In this document: piece by piece, positions 1 to 13,500 of the stretch
Layout of the letters: every line of letters begins with the position of its first letter
Position numbering within the stretch: position 1 is the stretch's first letter
Source: Symsagittifera roscoffensis
Taxonomy: Eukaryota; Xenacoelomorpha; Acoela; Convolutidae
Direction of reading: 5' to 3'
Assembly (NCBI RefSeq): GCF_963678635.1
Contig: NC_087067.1
Location: 870,001-934,000 of the forward strand
Length of the DNA: 64,000 nt
Notes under the pieces: generated by a model
What the model saw: only the letters and a program-made list of their open reading frames with translations
What the model was told of the DNA's origin: nothing
Database searches by the model: none
Program-made: the position numbers and the translations under genes

Positions 1-1326
1 TAAATTGGTAAGCAACTCAAGAATTAGGTAATATAACAAAGTAAGTTTGATACTGGTCAGTTTTGGTAACAGAAGTAAGTTCTGGCTCTATAATTTGAGT
101 TTTTGTATGAACCATTGGGACACTCAAGCTGTCCACCTTTCCATTGAAGGCTCACTCTAGTTTGTTCCGAATCGTTGTTCTCTCTTCGTTTTGTTATCTC
201 TCTTCCTATTCCGGGATAAGACAGCTCTACTCGTGTCCTATTTTATATCTGGAAATTGCGAATAGCAATTTCCCGCTGTTTTTCTTGAGTAATTTCCCGC
301 AATTGTAAATTCGGATGTTCTGATTTTTCACTTTCTGTTTTCAGTTGGTACGAGAAAACTGAACATGACAGGCTCCATTCGAAATTTTGAAAATTAAAAT
401 TCCACTCGAAAATTACGTATTTTCGTGTCTCTCAAGGTCAAACTTCCAGACATGACCGACTGGCACAAAGTGGTGGGTTAATATAGGCTTTCGCCCAAAA
501 GGGGGGAATGCCTAACAGGTCAGTCCTGTCTTTGTTCACAGGAACTGCTGGATGCGCCGTGAGATTTGCCGAGGTCTTAGAATAAAAACTTTGTTGCTGG
601 ACAATAAGTAAATTAATTTAGAGTAAAATAGTTTGTTAGTTGGAATTACTTTGTTGCTTAGTTTCGAATATAATCTTGGTTTAGGAAGTTTATCCTGAAG
701 GATCATTAGATTAAGTAGAATCAGACTTACTAGCAAACAATAGAGTTAACAGATAAGGAATGAACACGCTCAGCGTGGTATTGAGTAGAGGTTAGAGCAA
801 TGACCTTGGTTAATATAATTAGTATCAATTTGCAGTATGACTGCAAAAGAACAAGTAACTAACGAGGTACCGAGGGTCGCCTCACGACAGCACTAGTTTT
901 TTTTCTTAAAAGCAAAAAACGTGTTTTTTTACTCAGTCAACCTAAAAGGAATTTTTCTTTGCAGCTCGAATCAGAACGTGAAAATTTTCATGGTGTATCA
1001 CTCCATCTGTTGTGACATGTCTATGTGGTACCTGATTTGAGTTGAAAAACCATCCGAATAAAAAGTACGTTCACACCACGCGTTCAAATAAATATTGCTA
1101 TGTGTTTTGCTCAAAGTCCAATATGTATTTAAAAACAGCTTCTAAGTTCTCCTGAAAAGTTTAAGCTGGTTTTAAATTGACCGAAAGTTGTTCGCCTAAA
1201 AGTTGTTCTCTGAATTTTCAACCATGATACAACTTTGGCTGAAATTTAAAAGAAAAAGTTAGTAAGGCGTTCCAAATCAAACCTTATATTTGTTTCGATT
1301 GCAAATCAGTTTACAGAATGAATATT
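1..1326. other. Non-coding, AT-rich; no gene recognised
   Basis: No exon-like reading frame is seen on either strand. Both strands were searched for the missing seventh-helix exon of the receptor gene ending at 1333 and nothing with an NPxxY/F-like motif was found. An AATAAA at 581-586 follows a TATA-like stretch near 240-250, so part of 150-600 could be a worn retroelement LTR, but no matching second LTR is visible. Confidence 0.5.
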
Positions 1327-1332
1327 TTAAAC

Positions 1333-1508
1333 GTAAGCTTCTTGCATGTAGTCGAGAGCATAAAGGGTAGAGAATACAGTCATGATGAAGTCACAAGCGA
1401 GCAGAGGAATTGTAATTATAGTGGATATTGTGATGGTCTTCAGGTACGCTTTCTCACTGCGAATATCTTCCGTCAAGGCTCCATTTGAGAGCATATTGTA
1501 GAATTCAT
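1333..1508 (-). CDS. GPCR-B exon 6: third intracellular loop and TM6
   Basis: The acceptor is CATGCAG|AT. The exon encodes EFYNMLSNGALTEDIRSEKAY, close to EFYNEYCAGALTEDIESER of the paralogue, then TM6 TISTIIT and ACDFIMTVF. It probably ends at TAC|GTTTAA (1333); read on, the frame stops at 1327. The paralogue has an intron inside this stretch (after SER); this copy does not. No TM7 exon follows before position 1. Confidence 0.82.
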
Positions 1509-4500
1509 CTGCATGTTTTGGATATTATCATCAGTAGGGTGGCCACTTGAACTTATAAAAATGTTTTTAAACGATATGTTTTTCGAAATTCTAGGGAAGC
1601 CACAGCGGTTCTCAATCCAGAACCGATCAACTGAAGTTTTAGGTTCTAACTTCTTAAATGAACGGTTTACAATCAGTTTCACATTTATCGTCACTTAGCT
1701 GTTCTAAAAGTAGATGTTATTTTAAAAGAGACTTGAAGGTTTCGAGTTTCTTAAGTAAAGACGCTGTATTGTTTCGATTAACGACAACCTCACTAAGTGA
1801 AGAGAAAGAACTATGACGTAGAGTCATTTTTTTCTTCGATTTTGACTGCCTCAAATAAAGCAAGGAGATCAAGTGTGGTATCATATCTCAGCTCTTTCAA
1901 GCCAGGTTTAATTTTATTGTTCCGGCCTTTTAAAATTGTTAAGAACTTGTACTCGGGCGCGTTATTTTGTTTTTTCTTTTGTTTTCCACGCAAAATCAGG
2001 TACCCCATAGTCATCGGACTGGGTCAAGTGTTATACCAAATTAGAGCCCTTGCAACCTTAATTCGACGACATTTAAAAATTCTCAAAAAAATGGTCACAG
2101 TGTAGAGAAAAACTGGCTTGAAATTTTTGGTTTTTAGTTCAAAATCGACATAGTAAACTTTTATTTCGACTTTTAGGCTAAAAAACATTTTTTTATAAAA
2201 ACAGTTTTAGATGTATAATTTGAGTTTACTAGCGCCATTTCCGGAATAAAAAATTCCAAAAAGATTCTTTTAATTTTTTTTGTTTTATTCTTTTTTTTAG
2301 ATAAAAATTGTTGCCCGATTCGCCCATTTTAATGTGACTGTCGAATTAGCCTGAATTTGAGATTTAGTCATATCCTTGTAATCAATCACCACGTACAAAT
2401 AAAAAACACAAGTGAAAAAAGCATGAATATTGTCAGAATATCTGTGCTACTTGCACAGCAACCGGCTATTCTCGTTTTTTATTTTTGTTGATATGGTTTC
2501 TTTCAAATCAGTGAGATCAGAACATTCTGTGCTACTTGCACAGCGACCGACTACCCTTGTTTTTTATTTTGAATTTTTAAAAAACAATATTTTATCTTTT
2601 AAATCAGTGAGATCGGTAGATTCTGTGCTACTTGCATAGCAATTAGCTATCCTTGTTTTATATATAAAAAGATACATATGGGTCTTTTTGCACTTGCGAA
2701 CTTCAGTGAGCGTAGTGCAATAGTAGGACTACTGCTTTTTTCCTACCTAAGTCGCAAATTTTGATGTAAGTTTTGTAGTCCATTTACGGCTTTTTGATAG
2801 CATGTGCTCTGATATTCGGATAGTGTTAAGTTTGAAATTCATAAATTATACATAATGTGGCTTTATGCTTTTAAATTTTTAGATGCAAAGGTAGTGTGAA
2901 TGCCTTTAGTTTGTTATATTGCAAAATATTACTTAAAAAATTGTGTCTATTTGCATTTGGTGCCGCTTTTGCCGCATGGCATTGGCAATTTATTAGCACA
3001 TGTATTTTTTTTTTGTGACTAGTGTTTGCCGAATGTTAAGTGTTCGTCGCCGAAAGGGCAGGGCGCGAGAAATTTTGAGGTTGCAGGTTAGAGTCCAATA
3101 CGTAGCAAAGTTCTACTAATTCGAGGCTTATTTCTATGTTCTCTAATTTTGTTTTATGACTCGGCTTTTTTGTCGTGTTCTCGCTGAAGTTTGCGAAGAG
3201 CAGCTTCACCTCTGTGTAAAATCTGTGAGATCAAAACATTCTGTGCTACATCAGAGCAACAGGATATCCTTGTTTTTTGTTTCGAATTTTTTCGATTAAT
3301 TCTTTGTAATCAATGAGATCGGAGCATTCTGTCCTGCTTGCACAGCATCCGGCTATCCTTGTTTTTTCTTTATATTATTATTATTATAAATTTACAAAAT
3401 GACAAACGTCAAAATGAAGGGACTCGAACCCCGAAAGTCAGCAAACTAAAGAGTTTAAATCAACTTGAGTTTCTCTACATGCGGAGCATAAGCAAGCTAT
3501 TTTCCAGGTACATGTGTTCATAACATCGAAACATTCTTTGAAGTAGGCCCAAGAAAGTTTGAGGAGTCTTTGCTTCTGCGCTTCAGTTTCGTTGAAGTTT
3601 ACCCGATGTGGAAGACGGTTAGCCAATTTCGGTGTTCGATGCCAAAGAGACACCAAATTTGTGATGCGTAGGTAATAATAGGTACAACCATGGTTTTGTA
3701 TAACTGTAGTTTTGAGTTAACAGAAAGACTGGAGGCACTGTTTCGTTGAATCATCTTTAGAATTTGTACTCGGGCGCGTTATTTTGTTTTTTCTTTTGTT
3801 TTCCACGCAAAATCAGGTACCCCATAGTCATCGGACTGGGTCGAGTTTTATACCAAATTAGAGCCCTTGCGACCTTAATTCGACGACATTTAAAAATTCT
3901 CAAAAAAATGGTCAGTGTCGAGAAAAACTGGCTTAAAATTTTTGGTTTTTAGTTCAAAATCGACATAGTAAACTTTTATTTAGACTTTTAGGCTAAAAAA
4001 ACATTTTTTTATAAAACCAGTTTTAGATGTATAATTTGAGTTTACTAGCGCCATTTCCGGAATAAAAAATTCCAGAAAGATTCTTTTAAATTTTTTTGTT
4101 TTATTCTTTTTTTTTAGATAAAAATCGTTGCGCGATTCGCCCATTTTAATGTGACTGTCGAATTAGCCTGAATTTTAGATTTAGTCATATCCTTGTAATC
4201 AATCACCACGTACAAATAAAAAACACAAGTGAAAAAAGCATGAATATTGTCAGAATATCTGTGCTACTTGCACAGCAACCGGCTATTCTCGTTTTTTATT
4301 TTTGTTGATATGGGTTCTTTTAAATCAGTGAGATCAGAACATTCTGTGCTACTTGCACAGCGACCGACTATCCTTGTTTTTTATTTTGAATTTTCAAAAA
4401 ACAATATTTTATCTTTTAAATCAGTGAGATCGGTAGATTCTGTGCTACTTGCATAGCAATTGGCTATCCTTGTTTTATATATAAAAAGATACATATGGGT

Positions 4501-7500
4501 CTTTTTGCACTTGCGAACTTCAGTGAGCGTTGTGCAATAGTAGGACTACTGCTTTTTTCCTACCTAAGTCGCAAATTTTGATGTAAGTTTTGTAGTCCAT
4601 TTACGGCTTTTTGATAGCATGTGCTCTGATATTCGGATAGTGTTAAGTTTGAAATTCATAAATTATACATAATGTGGCTTTATGCTTTTAAATTTTTAGA
4701 TGCAAAGGTAGTGTGAATGCCTTTAGTTTGTTATATTGCAAAATATTACATAAAAAATTGTGTCTATTTGCATTTGGTGCCGCTTTTGCCGCATGGCATT
4801 GGCAATTTATTAGCACATGTATTTTTTTTTTGTGACTAGTGTTTGCCGAATGTTAAGTGTTCGTCGCCGAAAGGGCAGGGCGCGAGAAATTTTGAGGTTG
4901 CAGGTTAGAGTCCGATACGTAGCAAAGTTCTACTAATTCGAGGCTTATTTCTATGTTCTCTAATTTTATTTTATGACTCGGCTTTTTTGTCGTGTTCTCG
5001 CTGAAGTTTGCGAAGAGCAGCTTCACCTCTGTGTAAAATCTGTGAGATCAAAACATTCTGTGCTACATCAGAGCAACAGGATATCCTTGTTTTTTGTTTC
5101 GAATTTTTTCGATTAATTCTTTGTAATCAATGAGATCGGAGCATTCTGTCCTGCTTGCACAGCATCCGGCTATCCTTGTTTTTTCTTTATATTATTATTA
5201 TTATAAATTTACAAAATGACAAACGTCAAAATGAAGGGACTCGAACCCCGAAAGTCAGCAAACTAAAGAGTTTAAATCAACTTGAGTTTCTCTACACGCG
5301 GAGCATAAGCAAGCTATTTTCCAGGTACATGTGTTCATAACATCGAAACATTCTTTGAAGTAGGCCCAAGAAAGTTTGAAGAGTCATTGCTTCTGCGCTT
5401 CAGTTTGGTTGAAGTTTACCCAATGTGGAAGACGGTTAGCCAATTTCGGTGTTCGATGCCAAAGAGACACCAAATTTGTGATGCGTAGGTAATAATAGGT
5501 ACAACCATGGTTTTGTATAACTGTAGTTTTGAGTTAACAGAAAGACTGGAGGCACTGTTTCGTTGAATCATCTTTAGAATTTTATTCGCTTTTGTGCATT
5601 TTGAAGTAATATGTTCAGTCCATGACAAGCTGCTACTGATGTAGATACCCAGGTCCTTTTCACATGAACTTTGACTTAAGGTCGTATTCCCAAGTTGATA
5701 AAGGTGCTCTTGACGATTGGTAAATTTTACAATATGACATTTATCCAGATTGAATGGTAACCTTTTGGAATTTGATCAAGCATACAGCAGGTTAAGATCA
5801 TGCTGTAGGCTCGAGCAAGTTGCTCTTGGGACAGCTGAGAAGATCTTGGAGTCATCGGCAAACATATATGGCGTATTCAAAAGATCATCAGTGAGATCGA
5901 GCACCTAGATTAGAAATAACAGAGGGCCTAGATTGGAGCACTGTGGAACGCCACTTCTGATGTATGCATAGTTTGAAGATACGCCATTTTTTGTGAAAAT
6001 CTGTTTCCGTTGACTCAGGTAACTGGTCAAAAGAGAGAACAAATGACCACGAACACCGATATCCCACAACTTTTTGAGTAAAATGCTGTGGTCAATTTTG
6101 TCGAAGGCTTTTGAAAAGTCAAGATACACGCATTCGACAGCAATGTCAGGGTCTTCGACGTTCCGATAGATGGTGTCCATATAGGCTAGAAGTTGTAAGA
6201 CTGTTGAGCGTTTAGCGCGGAATCCATACTGGTTTGCATGAAAAAGTGGTGCTACAAATGAATATAGTTCGTTGAATATGCATTTCTCCAGTTTTTGATG
6301 GAATGTTGAGTAGTGATATGGGTCGATACTTAATAACAAGAGTTCGATTTCCAGCCTTGAAAAGAGGAGATATTTTGCTGGTTTTCCAGCTGCTTGGAAA
6401 AGTGCCAGTTAGCAGACAATTATTGAAGATAAGGCTAATAGATTTCGAAAGATTTGGCACATTACGGAAAAGAACAGGATCAGTGTTATCCGGTCCCCGG
6501 GATGAGCTCACATCGAGCTTTTCAATTACGAATTTAACTCTGGCTTCTGATAGATCGAAAGTTTTGAGTATTTCAGACTCGCGGTTATCGTCCACAGGAA
6601 GCTCGAATTTACTAAATTTATTGAAAACAGCTTTGAAATAATCATTAAAGAATGTGGCCTTCATTCTGGGAAACCATACTTCGATTTCTTCGTACTTCAA
6701 AATAGGGTGAATGAGGTCAGATTTTTGGATTGATTTAAAGTATTTGAACAGTTTGTGGGTACTTTTACTGTCAGCAAGTTCAGACTTGTAGCACGCTTGA
6801 TCGTCCTGGAGTTTTGCTCCACCAGCTTTTCAAATCTTTGAACTTTTTCTTCCTGCGCTCTGTGCTTTCGTTAAGTTGCAAGGTTTTTCATGAAATGCGA
6901 GGTCTCTGGTTTGAGCCACAGTTGAAGATCTTGTTTGTGCTGGGCTTTTCTGGGAACTGATACTTTCAGAAGTGATTCAAGCCATAAATACCATTCAGTG
7001 GTTTGAACATGAACATTCGAATAGCATACTGGAGTAAATGGGCTTCATTTACAAGAGAAGGTAACTTAGCGTAGTCGGCTCTACATTAGCTGTAAAATGT
7101 TTTTTTTTTTACTCGTTCAGTTTAATTTGCTCTAGTGAATGAAAGTCGCAGTGGTTTGTGGTCAGAGCACAGTTTGGAATCAGGCGTAAAATAGTTGTAC
7201 TTTTTCAGCTATTGATACATCCAAAACCGTGGATACACAATTTGTTCGAATTAGATCGAGCGTATTGGAGTTTCTGGTGTTGCAATTCACTACCTGAACT
7301 AAATCGAATTGATCCAATAAATTTGGAAAACCAGCTTCATATTCGTCTTTCGAGTAAAAGAGTTCCCCAGTGAGTACCAGGCAAGTTTATGCCTCCAACG
7401 ATATAAACACCAGAACACCCAGTTGACATAATACACTGAAGAAGTTTTATTTTATTTTTGTAGTGGCCACCTATATGGACTCCCATTTGGTGGTTTGTAA

Positions 7501-10500
7501 CAGCAAAAAATCAAAACTGATAGATTACCAAAATTACAAACACATGCGGTGACATCTATATCAGCGAGTTCTGGTAAATTCTGTTCGATGTTAGAAACAC
7601 TGTTTCTTATGCCAAGCAGAACGTCACCGTGTGCCGAGTGATTCGCTACCATTTCTCTATTGCTACGATAAATCGAATTACCCGGAAGTTGTAATTCTGA
7701 ATTGGAGAAGTCAGTAGATAACCAAATTTCTGTTAAAGCTAGAATACTAGATGGATAGACTAAGACCGTATTTGAAGCATGATTGCCTAGAAAGTGATAT
7801 AAGACTCCGGACATTGAAAAGTAAAGGATCGATTATACTGTTTTCAAACACTGTTGCAGGTAATTTTGATGATAGTTCGTTCGCTAGTCATCGTTGACCG
7901 ACGCCTTATGGTGTTAGCAACGATTGTGGACAATCATGACCCGCAAACCCGCTGCATGATAGTGTTTTCAACCTTTCTGCATTTTGTTGACCTCCAAACT
8001 TGCTGCTTGATAGTGTTATCAACCGTTACACTTATTGTTGATCCGCAAATCTGGCGTCTGATAGTGTTACCAATCTTTATGCTTTTTGCTGACCCGCTGC
8101 CTGATTGTGTTATCTACCATAATACTTATTGTTGACCGATGCCTGATAATGTTAGCAACCATTAAAGACATTGTTGACTCCCAAACCGGCTGCATGATAG
8201 TGTTTTTAACCTTTCTGCATTTTGTCGACCTCCAAACTTGCTGCTTGATAGTGTTATCAACCGTAACACTTATTGTTGATCCGCAAATCTGGCGTCTGAT
8301 AGTGTTAGCAATCTCTATGCTTTTTGCTAACTCGCAAACCCGCTGCCTGATTGTGTTATCAATCATAATACTTATTGTTGACCGATGCCTGATGGTGTTA
8401 GCAACCATTAAAGACATTGTTGACTCCCAGACCGGCTGGATGATAGTGTTTTCAACCTTTCTGCATTTTGTCGACCTCCAATTTTGCTGCTTGATAGTGT
8501 TATCAACCGTTACGCTTATTGTTGATCCGCAAATCTGGCGTCTGATAGTGTTACCAATCTTTATGTTTTTTGTTGACCCGCAAACCCGCTGCCTGATTGT
8601 GTTATGAACCATAATACTTATTGTTGACCGATGACTGAGTGTTAGCAACCATTAAAGACATTGTTAACTCCCAAACCGGCTGCATGATAGTGTTTTCAAC
8701 CTTTCTGCTTTTTGTCGACCTCCAAACTTGCTGCTTGATAGTGTTATCAACCGTTAAACTTATTGTTGATCCGCAAATCTGGCGTCTGATAGTGTTACCA
8801 ATCTTTATGCTTTTTGTTGACCCGCAAACCCGCTGCCTGATTGTGTTATCAACCATAATACTTATTGTTGACCGATGACTGATAGTGTTAGCAACCATTA
8901 TAGACATAGTTGACTCCCAGACCAGCTGCCTGATAGTGTTTTCATTCTTTCTGCATTTTGTTGACCTCCAAACTTGCTGCTTGATAGTGTTATCAACCGT
9001 TACACTTATCGTTGATCCGCAAATCTGGCGTCTGATAGTATTACCAATCTTTATGCTTTTTGTTGACCCGCTGCCTGATTGTGTTATCAACCATAATACT
9101 TATTGTTGACCGACGCTTGATGGTGTTAGCAATCATTAAAGATATTGTTGACTCCCAAACCCGCTGCATGATAGTGTTTTCAAGCTTTCTGCATTTTGTC
9201 GACCTCCAAATTTGCTGCTTGATAGTGTTATCAACCGTTACACTTATTGTTGATCCGCAAATCTGGCGTCTGATAGTTTTACCAATCTTTATGCTTTTTG
9301 TTTACATGCAAATCCGCTGCCTGATTGTGTTATCAACCATAATAATTATTGATGACCGATGACTGATAGTGTTAGCAACCATTAAAGACATTGTTGACTC
9401 CCAAACCCGCTGCATGATAGTGTTTTCAACCTTTCTGCATTTTGTCGACCTCCAAACTTGCTGCTTGATAGTGTTATCAACCGTAACACTTATTGTTGAT
9501 CCGCAAATCTGGCGTCTGATAGTGTTAGCAATCTCTATGCTTTTTGCTAACTCGCAAACCCGCTGCCTGGTTGTGTTATCAACCATAACACTTATTGTTG
9601 ACCGATGCCTGATGGTGTTAGCAACCATTAAAGACATTGTTGACTCCCAAACCGGCTGCATGATAGTGTTTTCAACCTTTCTGCATTTTGTCGACCTCCA
9701 AACTTGCTGCTTGATAGTGTTATCAACCGTTACACTTATTGTTGATCCGCAAATCTGGCGTCTGATAGTGTTACCAATCTTTATGTTTTTTGTTGACCCG
9801 CAAACCCGCTGCCTGATTGTGTTATCAACCGTAATACTTATTGTTGACCGATGACTGAGTGTTAGCAACCATTAAAGACATTGTTGACTCACAAACCGGC
9901 TGCATGATAGTGTTTTCAACCTTTCTGCATTTTGTCGACCTCCAAACTTGCTGCTTGATAGTGTTATCAACCGTTAAACTTATTGTTGATCCGCAAATCT
10001 GGCGTCTGATAGTGTTACCAATCTTTATGCTTTTTGTTGACCCGCAAACCCGCTGCCTGATTGTGTTATCAACCATAATACTTATTGTTGACCGATGACT
10101 GATAGTGTTAGCAACCATTATAGACATAGTTGACTCCCAGACCAGCTGCCTGATAGTGTTTTCAACCTTTCTACATTTTGTTGACCTCCAAACTTGCTGC
10201 TTGACAGTGTTATCAACCGTTACACTTATCGTTGATCCGCAAATCTGGCGTCTGATAGTATTACCAATCTTAATGCTTTTTGTTGACCCGCTGCCCGATT
10301 GTGTTATCAACCATAATACTTATTGTTGACCGATGCTTGATGGTGTTAGCAATCATTAAAGACATTGTTGACTCCCAAACCCGCTGCATGATAGTGTTTT
10401 CAAGCTTTCTGCATTTTGTCGACCTCCAAATTTGCTGCTTGATAGTGTTATCAACCGTTACACTTATTGTTAATCCGCAAATCTGGCGTCTGATAGTGTT

Positions 10501-13500
10501 ACCAATCTTTATGCTTTTTGTTGACATGCAAATCCGCTGCCTGATTGTGTTATCAACCATAATAATTTTTGATGACCGATGACTGATAGTGTTAGCAACC
10601 ATTAAAGACATTGTTGACTCCCAAACCCGCTGCATGATAGTGGTTTCAATCTTTCTGCATTTTGTTGACCTCCAAACTTGCTGCTTGATAGTGTTATCAA
10701 CCGTTACGTTTATCGTTGATCCGCAAATCTGGCGTCTGATAGTGTTACCATTCTTTATGCTTTTTGTTGACATGCAAACCCGCTGCCTGATTGTGTTATC
10801 AACCATAATACCTTTTGTTGACCGATGACTGATAGTGTGAGCATCCATTAAAGACATTGTTGACTACCAAACCGGCTGCATGATAGTGTTTTCAACTTTT
10901 CTGCATTTTGTCGACCTCCAAACTTGCTGCTTGATAGTGTTATCAACCGTTAAACTTATTGTTGATCCGCAAATCTGGCGTCTGATAGTGTTACCAATCT
11001 TTATGCTTTTTGTTGACCCGCAAACCCGCTGCTTGATTGTGTTATCAACCATAATACTTATTGTTGACCGATGCTTGATGGTGTTAGCAATCATTTAAGA
11101 CATTGTTGACTCCCAAACCCGCTGCATGATAGTGTTTTCAAGCTTTCTGCATTTTGTCGACCTCCAAATTTGCTGCTTGATAGTGTTATCAACCGTTACA
11201 CTTATTGTTGATCCGCAAATCTGGCGTCTGATAGTGTTACCAATCTTTATGCTTTTTGTTGACATGCAAATCCGCTGCCTGATTGTGTTATCAACCATAA
11301 TAATTTTTGATGACCGATGACTGATAGTGTTAGCAACTATTAAAGACATTGTTGACTCCCAAACCCGCTGCATGATAGTGGTTTCAATCTTTCTGCATTT
11401 TGTTGACCTCCAAACTTGCTGCTTGATAGTGTTATCAACCGTTACGTTTATCGTTGATCCGCAAATCTGGCGTCTGATAGTGTTACCATTCTTTATGCTT
11501 TTTGTTGACATGCAAACCCGCTGCCTGATTGTGTTATCAACCATAATACCTTTTGTTGACCGATGACTGATAGTGTGAGCAACCATTAAAGACATTGTTG
11601 ACTACCAAACCGGCTGCATGATAGTGTTTTCAACTTTTCTGCATTTTGTCGACCTCCAAACTTGCTGCTTGATAGTGTTATCAACCGTTAAACTTATTGT
11701 TGATCCGCAAATCTGGCGTCTGATAGTGTTACCAATCTTTATGTTTTTTGTTGACCCGCAAACCCGCTGCCTCATTGTGTTATCAACCATAATACTTATT
11801 GTTGACCGATGACTGATAGTGTTAGCAACCATTATAGACATAGTTGACTCCCAGACCAGCTGCCTGATAGTGTTTTCAACCTTTCTACATTTTGTTGACC
11901 TCCAAATTTGCTGCTTGATAGTGTTATCAACCGTTACACTTATTGTTGATCCGCAAATCTGGCGTCTGATAGTGTTACCAATCTTTATGCTTTTTGTTGA
12001 CATGCAAATCCGCTGCCTGATTGTGTTATCAACCATAATAATTTTTGATGACCGATGACTGATAGTGTTAGCAACCATTAAAGACATTGTTGACTCCCAA
12101 ACCCGCTGCATGATAGTGGTTTCAACCTTTCTGCATTTTGTTGACCTCCAAACTTGCTGCTTGATAGTGTTATCAACCGTTACGTTTATCGTTGATCCGC
12201 AAATCTGGCGTCTGATAGTGTTACCATTCTTTATGCTTTTTGTTGGCATGCAAACCCGCTGCCTGATTGTGTTATCAACCATAATACCTTTTGTTGACCG
12301 ATGACTGATAGTGTGAGCAACCATTAAAGACATTGTTGACTACCAAACCGGCTGCATGATAGTGTTTTCAACCTTTCTGCATTTTGTCGACCTCCAAACT
12401 TGCTGCTTGATAGTGTTATCAACCGTTACACTTATTGTTGATCCGCAAAGCTGGCTTCTGATAGTGTTACCAATCTTTATGCTTTTTGTTGACCCGCAAA
12501 CCCGCTGCCTGATTGTGTTATCAACCATAATACTTATTGTTGACCGATGACTGATAGTGTTAGCAACCATTAAAGACATTGTTGACTCCCAAACCGGCTG
12601 CATGATAGTGTTTTCAACCTTTCTGCATTTTTTCGACCTGCAAACTTGCTGCTTGATAGTTTTAACAACCGTTACACTTATTGTTGATCCGCAAATCTGG
12701 CGTCTGATAGTGTTACGAATCTTTATGCTTTTTGTTGACCCACCAACCCGCTGCCTGATTGTGTTATCAACCATAATACTTATTGTTGACCGATGACTGA
12801 TAGTGTTAGCAACCATTATAGACATAGTTGACTCCCAAACCGGCTGCATGATAGTGTTTCAACTTTTCTGCATTTTGTCGACCTCCAAACTTGCTGCTTG
12901 ATAGTGTTATCAACCGTTAAACTTATTGTTGATCCGCAAATCTGGCGTCTGATAGTGTTACCAATCTTTATGCTTTTTGTTGACCCGCAAACCCGCTGCC
13001 TGATTGTGTTATCAACCATAATACTTATTGTTGACCGATGACTGATAGTGTTAGCAACCATTATAGACATAGTTGACTCCCAGAGCAGCTGCCTGATAGT
13101 GTTTTCAACCTTTCTACATTTTGTTGACCTCCAAACTTGCTGCTTGACAGTGTTATCAACCGTTACACTTATCGTTGATCCGCAAATCTGGCGTCTGATA
13201 GTATTACCAATCTTTATGCTTTTTGTTGACCCGCAAACCCGCTGCCTGATTGTGTTATCAACCATAATACTTATTGTTGACCGATGCTTGATGGTGTTAG
13301 CAATCATTAAAGACATTGTTGACTCCCAAACCCGCTGCATGATAGTGTTTTCAAGCTTTCTGCATTTTGTCGACCTCCAAATTTGCTGCTTGATAGTGTT
13401 ATCAACCGTTACACTTATTGTTGATCCGCAAATCTGGCGTCTGATAGTGTTACCAATCTTTATGCTTTTTGTTGACATGCAAATCCGCTGCCTGATTGTG

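Noticed and set aside
1473-1694. 73-codon minus-strand frame
   Set aside because: Its end overlaps GPCR-B exon 6 in the wrong frame; the upstream part has no family match.
9369-9854. Plus-strand frames rich in Leu/Ile/Val/Phe that look like membrane proteins
   Set aside because: They are the complement of the same satellite repeat and are cut by TGA once per unit.
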